This document shows positions 44,057 to 55,790 of a stretch of DNA of 64,000 bases, one piece after another. This stretch comes from Lunularia cruciata. Its lineage: Eukaryota > Streptophyta > Marchantiopsida > Lunulariales > Lunulariaceae. The translations under genes were made by a program, and so were the position numbers. The notes beneath the pieces were generated by a model, which was not told where the DNA came from, made no database searches, and saw nothing but the letters and a program-made list of their open reading frames with translations. The stretch covers positions 31,377,001 to 31,441,000 of the forward strand of contig OX419755.1 of assembly GCA_948567375.1 (NCBI GenBank), given 5' to 3'. Positions within the stretch are counted from its first letter, which is position 1. Every line of letters begins with the position of its first letter.

Positions 44057-44917
44057 TATTGGCCTACTCCAAAGGACACTACAAAAGTATGGGCATTTAA
44101 TGGATTGGCCAGTTTTTACCGACGGTTCATTCGTTATTATGTTCATGTGGTTGCACCGTTGACTGACCTCTTAGAGAAGAACTTGAGCTTCTAATGGACC
44201 ACCAAGCACGAAGAAGCATTCCAAAAGTTGAAACATATGGTGTCTTCAAGACACATCCTTCAACCGTATGATCCTTAGTTACCCTGTATGGTTAATTTTG
44301 GTGCTTCTAACTTTGCAATTGGAGCCGTGTTGCAACAAGAATTCCCATATGGACTACATACCATTGCCTTTGTGTCTCACCAACTAAATACGGCTGAAAG
44401 AAATTACTCTACTCGAGACCGAGAACAACTTGCAATGGTATATGCCACCAAGGTATGGAAGCATTATCTCTTGGAGAAACAAGTGATCATGCAAATTGAT
44501 CACAAACCATTGTTGCAATCCTTACACTTGGAACACATGAAGAGTCGACATCATCGATGGGAGGAGCAACTCCAATTGTTTGATATCAAATTTGAGTACA
44601 AACTAGGTCGGTTCTATGTCATCCGTGATGCTCTATCACAACGACCTGATTTTGAGTCTCTTCCTCTCATCATGAGAGCAATTACAAAGGTGTCAATTGA
44701 CTCCAAGGTCCAAAATGAGTTTTAGTCAGCTCTACAACAAGATCCCTTCTTCTAAGTGGTACATGGTCACCTTACAACATGCGACAAGGAGTACAACACT
44801 TTCTCCATCAAGGAGGGCCTTCTATTCTGTGAGGACCGGATCTATGTTCAAGCCAAAGGTGATCTTTGACTTGTGTGCCTTCAAGAAGCCCATGATTTAC
44901 CCATAGCTTGTCACATG
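44057..44917 (+). pseudogene. Family 2 RT-end, RNase H and integrase-start fragment (+ strand)
   Basis: Joined head-to-head to the - strand gag at about 44057. It begins in the RT connection (AFNGLASFYRRFIRYYVHV). RNase H is at 44288-44725, with FGASNFAIGAVLQQEF (the first Asp replaced by Gly), the NYSTRDREQLAMVYATKVW block and MQIDHKPLLQSLHLEHM. Integrase starts near 44880 and stops at TCACATG where the next LTR begins. 44288-44725 is a clean 145-codon stretch. Confidence 0.85.
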
Positions 44918-45342
44918 TATAACAATATGGAGTTTAATGACAAAGTTAGTAGGGCTAAAAATGTAGCAAATAAGACAAATTAGCCTAGAATATTCCAAAA
45001 GTATCTAGAAAGTTTCTTGGGAAGCTTCTCGGCTAGCTTAGCTTGCACTTTAAGTAAGTAGCTTCTAGAAGGAAGCTTCTGGAAACTTCCAACTAGCTTA
45101 GCTTGCATGCCAAGTAGACAGCTTCTAGAAGGAAGCTTCTTGAGAAGCTTCTTAGTTAACTTGGCTTGCACTCTAAGAAAATGGCTTGAGGAAGCTTCTT
45201 GAGAATCTTCTCAAGGGCCTTGTATGCTACCTATAATACCAAAGCCAAAGCTTATGCTAGGCATTTGGAGTTTTCCCTCATTCAAGTGTCCCAATGTGAG
45301 CTTCCATTCTCTTATTTCTTTCCTTGGTCATGGTCTTTTACA
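44918..45342 (+). repeat. 5' LTR of + strand family 2 copy (425 bp)
   Basis: Starts TATAACAATATGG and ends GGTCTTTTACA. The primer site TTGATATCAGAGCAAG follows at 45343-45358. Confidence 0.9.
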
Positions 45343-46194
45343 TTGATATCAGAGCAAGAATGGGATGGATGGAATTTATAGACCACCAAATCCACTTTTG
45401 CCAAACCATTGGGATTTTCATGTCTAGTTATTACCCAAGCATCGTTTCACCCACTTCATCACCTCACATTTTGGGTAGGATTTTATGCATATGTTCATCT
45501 TGTCTGAGGAACCCTTGATACTTTCGGTGGTAACTTATGGAGACCAGTGGATGTGCTGGATCTATGTGTTAATCAATTAAATAAATAGAGAGTAGCGAGA
45601 TAGAGTAAAAGCTATGGCGGCAATATTGGACATTATCCTTGCAATGCAACAATAAATCAAGCACCTTACTTGATTTTTGGATGAACAAGAGCAGTAATGA
45701 CAAGAACATATAAAGAGAGCACCAATTCAAGATGGAGAAAATTGCATCCAATTTCCAAAACCCAAGGTGTTTGAAGGCAAGAATCTTTTGAGAATAATGG
45801 AGAATTTTGTGTTTGACTGCAAATGTTACTTAGAAGCCACCAACCTTCAAGATGAACAAAAACAGATTCTCTTGGCTTCTAGCCAATTGGATGGTGTGGC
45901 AAAACTTTGGTGGCAATTCCGAGTGGAGCAAGCTAAATGATAGATTGTTGTACCAATTTTGACATGGGCAGAATTCAAGGATACAATACTTGGTCAATTT
46001 CAAACTATAAATGTCACCCGAGCTGCACAAGATAAACTGGCAGAGTTGAAGTAGATTGGCTCTATTAAGAGCTACATCATACAATTTCAAAATATCATCA
46101 TGCAAATTCTAGATGTACAAGAAGGTGAAGTTTTGGATCAATTTTTGCGAGGATTGAAAGCACAAACCAAATTGGAAGTGACCATGCGGGAACT
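45343..46194 (+). pseudogene. Family 2 gag, first part
   Basis: Begins after the primer site. It encodes gag from about 45700: IASNFQNPRCLKARIF-like pieces, then LLASSQLDGVAKLWWQFRVEQAK near 45865-45940 and AEFKDTILGQF near 45970-45995. The W-W-x-F and QF patterns match Ty3 gag capsid. It stops at 46194 in VTMRE-, where the family 4 unit is inserted, and resumes with PQNVEEAM at 49981. One TGA near 45938 and other breaks. Confidence 0.75.
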
Positions 46195-46608
46195 TGTGGT
46201 GCCCACATTTTTTGTTTTTTTCTAAAATAAAGGAGAAGAAGTGTATAGAGAAGTCAGATTGCGCCTGTATGGCCAAAGAAGGCGAAGAAAAGAGTCTTCG
46301 GGATGAAACCCAAAGTAAAGTGGCTTTGAGTCATAAGGCAAAGTACTCGGAAATGCCCTGTCAGCATACAACCCAAAGTAAGTTGTCTTTGTATCGGGGG
46401 GAGCTCAACCCGAGGCAAAGACATTCTAACAACCTTTTGTCGGGGCAAGAAATTCAAGAAGGGGCCGTTTAAAAACTGGTGGCTCATACGCACGAAGGTT
46501 GATTGACAGTGACAGGTGCATGCCGGAGGTGTGATTTCTCGGGAGGAACTTGAAGTGATGGAAGACAAAGAAGCACAACTCTATAAAAGTTGAACTTGCA
46601 ATGACAAA

Positions 46609-49187
46609 ATGTCAAGTAATTTTCCTTTGCCATTGAGAAGTTGTCTTGCAGGTGATTGGAGGAAGGGAAATAGAGTTGGAATCATGTTAGTATGCAAGGG
46701 AGAAGTCGCGAGAGTGAAATCAAGAGAGAGTGAGAAAGTAGAAGAGATGGGAGGAGGAAAGAAGAACTCCGAATTTGCAGTGAGAAATCATGCAATTTGG
46801 AGGTTAGACGTAATAGCGAGGATTGAAGTCTTGAGCCAACTTTGGATCACATTTCTGGCATGGAACTGGAATGTAAGCTTTCCAGGATTCATGACAAAAA
46901 TCATCAAGAGTAAGTGTCTCGATGGACCCAAGGAAGAAGGGAAGAGAGGAAATCCGGCTCGCTGGATAGAGTCGGATTGGAGACTCGTACTCGGGAAGGA
47001 GGCAGACTCGGAGCAGGGAGCCACGTTCTTGAGGAAGGGAGAGATAGCTCAGGAGACTCAGGAGGTGAGAGATGCTTTCTCTTCAAAGAGAACAAAGAAT
47101 GCATATAAGGTTGAGAGTTACAAGGATCTAGTGAAGAGAGGGATCGTGAGTGCTCTCATGGCAATCTTGAAGCCAAAGAGAACAACTTATGTGATGAAAC
47201 ACCAAGTAGTGTTCTTCCATAAGTTGTTTGCAAGAGAACCTATTAATTAGGTGAGGTGTTTCCATGGGAGGAAGAGACAGATGGTGTGGAATTTGTGGGA
47301 TAAGGCGACTCCACACTACATTGTGCCATTTGCAGCACATTTCTACCTCGGGTTGAATTTTCTCAATTTGGCGGAGTGAAACAGAATGGTGTCTCACTTC
47401 CATCCTGACTTGAGAAGAGAAGTCGACGTGGAGGAACAACAGTACATTCTCCAAATCCGAAGCACGGATGATTACTACACGAAGACGGGTAAGAGCGTGG
47501 AGATAGAAGCAAGTACTCCAACAACAAAGAAGAGAGGTTGGCAAGGTGAAGCCAAAGACATCAAGAAACCTCAGAAGACGCGGAGAGGCAACCCGAGGTG
47601 AGGTATGGTGGTAATTGAGTCAGAGGATGAAGACTCAGAAGGAGATGCCAAGCTCAAAACTGAAGACTTGGAACACAAGGAGGAGCATGAGCTAACGCTA
47701 TAGAGCGGAGATATGAGCAGCAATAGTGATGAAGGGGGACAGATGACATTGGTACCGGCGGCTGACAAATACAAAGAAGAAGAAGTGCAAGCCGAGATGG
47801 AAGCCGAAGACAACACACAGTTGGAAGATGAAGTAACCGTGCCCGAAGAAAAGAAGATCGCAGTACAGCAAGGAGTTCGCTCAAGACTTAAGGTGAAGTG
47901 TGAAGCGGAGCCGAGTAAAGCAAAGGAAGAGGTAGGAGAAAGCTCAAGCAGTGAGGCGTCAATTCCGATACAAAGACTTCAGAGGGGAAGGCAAGTATCG
48001 GGTGAAGAAGAGGTAAGGAAGGAGATTTCTATGTAGGAAGAAGTAGTTGCAAGAAATGGAGTGGAGTACCTGCAGGAAATTGTGTGTCCATTGTTGGTAA
48101 AGTTGGAGCACAAGAAGATGGAGATGCAGTCAACATGTCCGGAGGTGACGACTGTGTTGCAGGTCTTAGTGCGATTAGAAGAAGAGAACTCAGAGTTGAA
48201 GAAGAGTGTAACCCGAGGTGAGGAGGAAAAGGAAGTACTGCGAGCGGATGCAATAGAAAGAAGTCATGTAATTGAAGACCTGAAGAGAGAAGTCAGCTAT
48301 TGAGAGGATCTTGTAAGGAAGAGTGACATAGCAAGGGAGAGACAAGTAGCGGAGTATGAAATCTTGAAGTAGCAGTTTGCTGATTCAAGAGTAGAAGTAA
48401 TCCATGCTATGGCAAGAGTAGCAGCAAAGGATCAGGAGCTCAATAGAGTGATGGAGAGTGTCGAGGAGAAGAAGCAACTTTGGCAAAGAGAGTTGGCAGC
48501 ACGCTACCAAGAAGAAGACCGATTATGAGAGTTACTTCGTAATCAGGAGGAGAAGGTTGTACAGAAGGAGAAGGAGAAGGAGACGGTGAAAGCCGTGTTC
48601 AAAGAGGAGTTGGCAATGTATAGGGAGGACTGGCTTGCAGATTGTGAACAAGAGAGAAAGACAAGATTGGAGCCGTGAAGAAGATTGTCCTCAAAATGAA
48701 CGTGATGTTGAGTACAAAGGCCAACGTTCAAATTGAAGAAACAAGGCTGCACAAGTTGAAGTTGTTGGTGCAGGAGACAAGGCAAAGATAGGCAAAAGAC
48801 ACTGATTTGAATGCCTTGTTGATTAAGTTAAGAACTCGTGTAGACAGGAAGATATTAGAAGTAGAAGACAACATTTCAATTAGATTAGACTTAGTGAAAA
48901 TAGAGATAGAAAAGCTTTGGAAGGATGTTAGAGCAAAACCCGAAGTAGATAACATAGGAGTACAAATGTCTTCAGAGTTACCATTGGAGACATTAGAGAA
49001 GAGTGGGTCGGGAGATAAGGAGTTAGATAAGTTACCCACTAGTGGAATTTCAGATCAGGAAAGAGAATTGCTGGATCTGGTAGATGAAGTAGAAGATATG
49101 AAACCCGAGGATAGAATAGTAGGAAGTAAGATTACTTCGGGTTTGGGTTTGAAAGCCGATGATGAAGTAGACATCGGATTGGATTAG
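46609..49187 (+). pseudogene. Family 4 ORF (about 860 codons, unknown function)
   Basis: One frame from 46609 to about 48680 with stops near 47248, 47379, 47601, 47701, 48034, 48301, 48370 and 48526, then a frame change to 48807-49187. The N-terminal globular part holds NHAIWRLDVIARIEVLSQLW, WNVSFPGFMTKIIKSK and MKHQVVFFHKLFAREPIN. The middle is acidic (EDEDSEGD, EEEVQAEMEAED). The C-terminal coiled coil has LVRLEEENSELKKS and EEKKQLWQRELAARYQEED. The tail includes LDLVKIEIEKLWKDVRAKPE and ends DEVDIGLD. No catalytic motif seen and I do not recognise the family. Structural or nucleic-acid-binding roles are possible, but that is only inference. Confidence 0.62.
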
Positions 49188-49979
49188 TAACAGTTTTGAG
49201 ATTTGAAAAGGGAGATATGAAGAAGTGCATTGTCATTTTGGATCTGCAGGTTAGAACAATTGTTGTAGAACGGTATAGTTGTTGGAACTGTCGATTGCTT
49301 CACTATTTAAGAGTGGCATTTGCAGTATCATGTTGTTCAGTGCTCATTATTTCTGAGAATAGATAAGCAAAGTGTTGTGAAGCAGTGCTCGTCGCTTGAG
49401 CTTGATTCCGAGTATCAACTTTGTGATTATGTTTGTGAGTGTTTGAAGAAATTCAAAGTGCAAGTCAGTGTGCTTGTTGGATGTTGGATTCTACAACCTT
49501 GATCTTCATTCTGTGTGTTTGATCCTAAGTGAAGTGCAATCAAAGCAATGCCTTGACAGATCTAAGAGGAATTGTAGTGTTGGTAGTATTCTGCATTTGT
49601 GAGTGCAGCGTGAGGTTGATGTGAAGCAATTTTGATCAAGGAAGTTGTGCCTTCAGTGGAGGGGTGGAACACAATTCTAAGGCAAAGTCGTTTTGTAGTG
49701 AAGTGCCATTTTTGGGAGAGCCTAAATCATCACAATCAAGATTGTTTGGAAAGATTTGATGGAGTTGTGATTCAAGAGTGTGAATTTGTGACAAGACTAC
49801 GAGTCAGTGCTTGTTACTCTCTTCTGGGTGTGGTTTCTACCTGAGAGAATAAAGAAGAACTCAAGAAGAACTGAAATTGTTACTTTGCTTTGTATTTGAC
49901 CAATTTTGACTCGTATCTCTACGGGAACAAACTTTACTTACCCGATTACCGCAAAAGTGATATTTGCCGAGTTGTCATA
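49188..49979 (+). promoter_or_regulatory. Family 4 3' segment with conserved TATA-like box
   Basis: Non-coding 790 bp shared by all three family 4 units. CACTATTTAAGAGTGGCA at about 49301-49318 is preserved in each (33659, 36278). If these are LTRs, this would be the promoter and the following ~650 bp R-U5. That reading is inference. Confidence 0.5.
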
Positions 49980-51514
49980 GAACCACAAAATGTAGAAGAA
50001 GCCATGCAATTGGCTAAGTGCTTTGATTCCTTGGTTGCAACAACTTGGTCTCAACCTCAACCTATGCAAAGCCTACCAATACATTATGCATGGGTGGAGG
50101 AACTAGTACTAATGGAGATTGATGCTCTACAATGGAGACCACTTGGTATAGCAAATAGAGAAAGATTGTGATAAAATGAAGGTTGTTTTTATTGTTGCCA
50201 AGTTGGACATTGCAGTGATGAATGTCCACTAAGGAATGTGCAACCTCAACAAGTTGCCCAGACGGAGTTTGTGGAATAGAATGATCAAGGAAATGAGGAA
50301 TCCCAATAAGAGATTTTGAGCCATCTATTGAGAGCTTGATTAGTTCCAATGGGATTGAAGGCTCAACTTATGCAAGTTTGCTTCACTTGCAAGGTATAAT
50401 ATCTAATCACTATTGTAGGATTTTGGTTGATGTGGGAAGTTCAAAGAATTACATGTCTATGCAAGTAGCAAAGGAATTAGATATTCCTATCAAGCTAATG
50501 ATTGGAAGTAGATTGATGATGGCGGATGGTAGAAAGAGTTTTGCATTCCGTACCTCACATCCTGTTACTTTTAAGATTAGGAAGGAGTATTTGGAGTGTA
50601 TGAGGTTTGTAGTGGCACCTCTACACTATGATGTCAATCTAGGACTACCTTGGCTTGAACGTCATAAGGTTCAATTTGATTGGAACCGTTGACAAATGCA
50701 AGTATGACACTAAGGTAGAATTTCTGATTAGGTTGTCTGGCACCTCCAAGTAAAACACCTAAGAATAGTCAATCGTAGGATGGGAAGTTTGTCAAGAAGG
50801 TAGCCATAGAGCATGCCTTGAAGAGAGAGGAGCCCCAAGATGGGAAGTTTTCCAGCAAGGCAACCATGGAGCAAGCTTTGAAGAGAGATGAGTCCCTAAA
50901 TGGGAAGTTTGTTAGTGAAGTAGCAATAGAGCAAGCCTTGGAGGACGATAAGTCTATTTTTGCTGTGTGGATCAAGCCGATTGTACAAGGACAATTTGAG
51001 GAGAGCCAGGAGCCTCATCAAGCAAGGGTTGATCAGATGGTTCAAGAGTTTGCGGATGTGTTTCCGGATGATCAGCCGAGGGATTACCCTCCGATGGTGG
51101 TATGCCCTTCAAGACTGAGTTATTGCCAAGGAGTACTCTTGTGAGTAAACCAATCTATCGGCTCTCACCAAAGGAGTTAGAGGAGTTGCAAACAACACTT
51201 ACGGAGTTGTTAGAGAAGGACTTCATACAAAATAGTATCTCTCCTTGGGGAGGACAATACTATTTGTTCCAAAGAAGGATGGAGTATTTCATTTTTGTAT
51301 TGAATATCGTGAGCTCAATAAGCAAATAGTGAAGAATATGTATCCCTTGCTTTGGATTGATGACTTGCTTGATCAATTGAGTGGAGCACAATACTTTTCC
51401 AAGCTGGATCTTTGTAGCGGCTATTGGCAAATCCTCATTGATAGGAAGGCTGTGCAAAAGACTGTTTTTTGCACAAGGTATGGGCATTTTGAGTGGAGAG
51501 TTCTACCTTTTAGG
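49980..51514 (+). pseudogene. Family 2 gag end, protease and RT start
   Basis: Gag resumes at 49980. The nucleocapsid CX2CX4HX4C knuckle (C-F-Y-C ... GHCSDEC) is at about 50187-50230. Protease is at 50336-50692, with ILVDVGSSKNYMSMQVAKELD, where D-V-G-S replaces the usual D-S/T-G, and YDVNLGLPWLERHKVQFDW. Three 20-residue repeats span 50770-50960. RT starts near 51040 (FADVFPDDQP, then LSPKELEELQTTLTELLEKDF). 51245-51514 carries FVPKKDGVFHFCIEYRELN, FSKLDLCSGYWQI and GHFEWRVLPF before the family 1 insertion. Frames shift at several points. Confidence 0.85.
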
Positions 51515-51519
51515 CTCAC

Positions 51520-52257
51520 TATAATACCAAGAGCTAGCCATATGATCTAGATGTGAAATTGGGTTTGGTAACATCTGGAATGATGTTATACATGATAGTC
51601 AAAATAGATCAGATAGAAGTATCACCCAAAGAGTACTTCTACTAATACAGCAAAAACCAAAATAGACTTGAAAACCTTAGAACCAATAGCTAGACATATG
51701 ATTTAAAGGTGAGAATTGATTTGGTAACATCTGGATGGATGTTATACATGATGGACTAAACAGATCATAAAGAGACATCGCCAAAAGGAGACTTCTACTA
51801 ATAGAGTAGGAAACAAAATATGCTTGAAATCTTTGAAGGCAATTTCGAAAGCCTAAATGGATGAATTGGGTCTTGAAAATGTGTGAATTCTCTCCCTTAG
51901 TGAAGTAATGGCTGGCCTTCACTCCCCTTGCTTTGTCTCATTGAGAGCTTTCCAATGGTACCTCACCTATGTGATTTTGAGATACCTACAAGAAGATTCC
52001 CTAAAAGATTCCTTCCGGTCAAAGCTTGTTTGACCAACCAGATAGAACCAGGACCGACATGTCACCCATCCAAGTAAGTAATCCTAGGGTGATGCTTGCT
52101 GACATATCACCTATCTATGTGCCTAATCCTATGGTGGAGCTTCCTTGGAGGAGATCCTCTTTGTCTATATAATAAAGAGAAGGTGCTCCTTTGGGGCATC
52201 AAATGATTGAGTGTGAAATCTGTGTTTTCTCTCTTCTCTTATCCTTGGAATATTACA
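51520..52257 (+). repeat. 5' LTR of family 1 copy (738 bp, internal duplication)
   Basis: Starts TATAATACCAAGAGCTAG and ends GGAATATTACA. It contains two copies of a ~150-bp unit (AGCTAGCCATATGATCTAG... at 51530 and AGCTAGACATATGATTTAA... at 51684). TATATAATAAAGAG lies at about 52173. Confidence 0.9.
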
Positions 52258-52275
52258 ATGGTATCAAAGCAAGTG
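52258..52275 (+). promoter_or_regulatory. Primer binding site, initiator-tRNA-Met type
   Basis: ATGGTATCAAAGCAAG directly follows the LTR; TGGTATCAAAGC differs by one base from the common TGGTATCAGAGC. Confidence 0.85.
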
Positions 52276-53990
52276 TTTTAGTCTAAGAGAGTGGATCACT
52301 CCTCTTGGAAGAACACGAACTACAGAAATTGAGTAATTTGAGGTGGAGAACATAGAGTATTTGCTAGACTTAGGAAGGACTTTAGAGAGCGGATGGGATG
52401 GGAGGACAATTTCCCGCACCTAGCTTTCCATTCCTGAATCAATTCCACATCAAGGTTATGTACATCCAGCATGAGCGAATGAGAGTATCACTAGTTTATC
52501 ACTTTGGAGCAGAATTCATAGACAGGGTGATGAACTCACCAAACCAAGTGATTCTACATGTGGTGGTATATGACAGTGGGATTTGAGTGGGATTTGACAA
52601 TCTACATTATATTATGATGTTATGGATGTGAATGTCCCAATCCTCTCCCTTTCAACACTCAAGTAGAAATTTGTTATGTAGTGAGACCAAAAGTGATGTT
52701 TAGAGATTTTGTGGTTAGGAATTTTGGTGAGGAGTATTATCAACGAGTGATAGCTTTTGAGGTCCCAATGGTAGTTCCGATAGTTCATGTGCCTTCCAGA
52801 GTGATCATATTGACTCTATATCGAAGTAGACATTAGCAATTGGGTGTTGTAGGAACCATGGATCCACAATTGCAAGAGCTAGTGCAAGGAATGCAAGGGA
52901 TGTTGAATGAATTTCAAGAGATTAAGATGACCATGGAGACATTACAAAGTCAAGTGCAGATCCTTAGGAATGATCAAGCAATGTAAGAAGAAGAGCTATT
53001 TGAAAACCCAGTACTTGTGACGAAGGTACTTGGAGAGGCACTTGTGCCTACAAACCCTTTCAATGATGAAGCCACATTGCTACTCCGGATGAAGAAGACC
53101 TACAACATCAAGCCTTACAAGGGGTAACGTACGATGGGAGTAGTGGAAAATTGGATCTTGAGAATGAATTGATATTTTCAATTGTTCTCAACAAAGATCA
53201 CGGAGCGTGATGCAAGCGTGTTTACATGTGGGTACTTGACAGATAAAGCCCTCACATGGTATGATGCTTGGGAATTATCCATGTTGGCAAAGAGAAGGGA
53301 GGTCACATGGATAGCAATGCAAGAAGGATTGTTGAAGAATTTCCAATCGGTGAGGGGAAATCCAATGTGCAGATGGCCCAAATCCAACTATGGGGATTGA
53401 GACAAAAGAATAGCATACAAGATTATGTGGAGGCATTTTTGGATCTACAAGTTGCAATAACCGACATGAGTCCAGCAAAGGCTCTTGACAATTTCAAATG
53501 AGGGTTGAAGGAGCAAATTTGCCAAGAAATCATGGTGCAAAATCCTCACACGGTATTTGAAGCCATTGCTTGTGCATAGAGAATAGCAGGAGCATTGGAT
53601 GGAGGTTAAGAAGTAGTTCCACCTCAACATTATCATGTAGAAATGCCACACATGGGTAGACCAATACCAATAGAATTGGGCAACCTTTGATTTTGAGATC
53701 AAGGAGCACAACCGCTTCAAGGAGAGCGTCGACGGGTAGAAGAATGAAGAGATGGAGTCCCACAAGGAGAAGGAACTTGAGGAGAACAATGCCGTTGTTA
53801 CAATTATGGCCGTATTGGGCACATATCTACCAACTATTGCTTCATTTCCCTAGAGGCCCTTAGCCTTCATACATGCGATCTTTGAACAACATGAGAGACA
53901 TATTGAAGAAAAGGAGGTGGAAATCATTTCAAAAAATGAAGATCACCAATAAATGTACCTCATGGTCTTATTGGCTCAATAAGGAAACAG
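52276..53990 (+). pseudogene. gag: Family 1 gag
   Basis: 52600-53100 is an upstream part with a run near 52860-52930 (MDPQLQELVQGMQGMLNEFQ) that looks helical. The capsid core is at 53182-53640: TCGYLTDKALTWYDAWELS, VTWIAMQEGLLKNF, then a frame change with NSIQDYVEAFLDLQVAITDMS. A nucleocapsid knuckle near 53790-53850 (CCNYGRIGHISTNYCF) has lost part of its pattern. Packaging role is by family. Several stops and frame changes. Confidence 0.78.
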
Positions 53991-55790
53991 AGAAGCAAGG
54001 GAAAGAAGAAGACAAACGCGCAAAGATCCTAAAAGGCAACCTCATAATTGATTGTTGTGAATGGAGTCCTAGAAGGCAATCAAGTGAGAGTATTAATAGA
54101 TTTGGGAGCAACAATAAATTTCTTATCTTGCTTTGTTGCAATAAGATTGGGAATGGATCTAGGGAGAGATGAGAATGAAGAAGTAGAATTACCTAACGGG
54201 CAAACAGAGAGGATTAAATCATTACCTAGATGGGTAACACTCTCTATAAGAGAATATCAAGAAGCAATTGAGTGGCGAGTGATACAATTAGCTCATTATG
54301 ATGCAATCTTAGGTATGCCATGGATGGAACATTACAACCTTATGGTAGACTAGAGGAAGAAAGTAGTGAGAACCCACCAATGGTCAATCATTGGGGTTAA
54401 AGAAAAATCACACAAGCAAGAACTTCCTCTATAAGACCGATAGATGTTTCATGGGTCTAATAATAGAAGTCTAGAGTGCACAACTTGATGGATAAATTCT
54501 TGAGAAATTGAAAAATGTGGTGGATAAGTTTCAAGATGTCTTTCCCAATGATCTACCCTCAGGATTACCACCAAAAAGGAGAGTAGATCATAAAATTGAG
54601 ACACTCTTGGAGAAGACACCTCCTTGTAAGGCCCCATATTACCTATCACCTCATGAGTTGGAGGAGTGTAAGACTCAAATTGAGGAGATGTTGCAAAAGG
54701 GTTCATCCAACCTAACGTATCATCATATGGGACTCTTGTTTTGTTTGTGAAGAACAAGGATAGTACAATGCGCATGTGCATTGACTATTGGGGTCTCAAT
54801 CAACAAACAATGAAGAATAAATACCCCTTACCTCGCATGGATGACCTGTTTGATCAACTCCATGGAGCAAGATACTTCACCAAATTGGACTTGCGAAGTG
54901 GTTACAATCAAATCCAAAAGAGGATGTGTACAAAACTGCCTTTTGAACCAGGTATGGCCACTTTGAGTATTTGGTGATACCTTTTGGCCTCACCAATGCA
55001 CTTGCCACTTTCATGAGTCTAATGAATGACATATTTTATCCATACTTGGATAAGTCTGTTATTGTCTTCTTGGACGACATCTTAGTATATAGTAGCACAA
55101 TGATGGAACACAAACTACATCTATGAGAAGTCCTCCAGATTCTAAGATAAAATTGATTGTATGCCAAAATCTCAAAGTGCAAGTTTGACAAGTCTGAAGT
55201 AGACTACTTGGGGCATAGAGTAAGTGCAGAGGGCATTCAAGTATTGATGGATAAAATTGACGTCATTCAAAAATGGAGTGCCCCAAAAGATCAGACTCAA
55301 CTCAAGAGCTTCTTGGGGTTGACGAGATTATATCATAGATGTATCAAGGACTTCTCCAAGGTTACACAACCTTTAATGGCACTACCTAGCAAGGAGAAGA
55401 AGTGGACATGGAGAATTGCACAAGAGTTGGCCTTTCAAGAATTGAAAGCCACCTTGCTACATGCACCAATCTTGAAGTGGTATGACCCAAAATGTCCAAT
55501 CAAGTTGGCTATAAATGCATCAAGCATAGCAATAAGAGCAGTCCTACAACAAGAGTGGTATGACGGATGGCATCCAATTGCATATTTCTCACATAAGTTA
55601 TTACCGGCAGAGTGCAAATACCACACCAAAGAATGAGAAGAGCTAGCCATCGTTCTTGCAACCAAGCATTGGAAGCACTATCTGGGCGAGAGGGCATTTG
55701 TAGTAGAAATAGACCATAAACCTCTAGTCTACCTCAAGACATAGAAGGATCTATCTCATTGCCATATTCAATGAGCAAAGTGGTGATAAT
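53991..55790 (+). pseudogene. Family 1 protease, RT and RNase H
   Basis: Protease at 54048-54353 keeps VRVLIDLGATINFLS (D-L-G-A-T active site) and YDAILGMPWMEHYN, uninterrupted for 101 codons. RT runs from about 54508 (FQDVFPNDLPSGLPPKRRVDH) with [32 protein letters not shown], then [15 protein letters not shown] near 55045-55090 with both aspartates. RT connection and RNase H are at 55157-55636 (VDYLGHRVSAEGIQV, LKSFLGLTRLYHRCI, then KLAINASSIAIRAVLQQEWYD). The first RNase H Asp is replaced by Asn. TAG/TGA stops and frame shifts separate the blocks. Confidence 0.88.

Larger units (their letters stand above)
46195..49979 (+). mobile_element. Family 4 unit, second copy (3.79 kb): LTR-like, carries an ORF
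   Basis: Starts TGTGGTGCCCACATTTTTTG and ends CCGAGTTGTCATA. It aligns over its whole length with 31299-36954 minus the passenger (3,757 bp), including the broken ORF and the CACTATTTAAGAGTGGCA box near 49301. No terminal repeats. It is better preserved than the copy in D, which it resembles too closely for a chance arrangement. Confidence 0.78.
46190..49984. repeat. GAACY target-site duplication
   Basis: GAACT at 46190-46194 and GAACC at 49980-49984 flank the family 4 unit. The single difference is a C/T transition. Confidence 0.75.
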
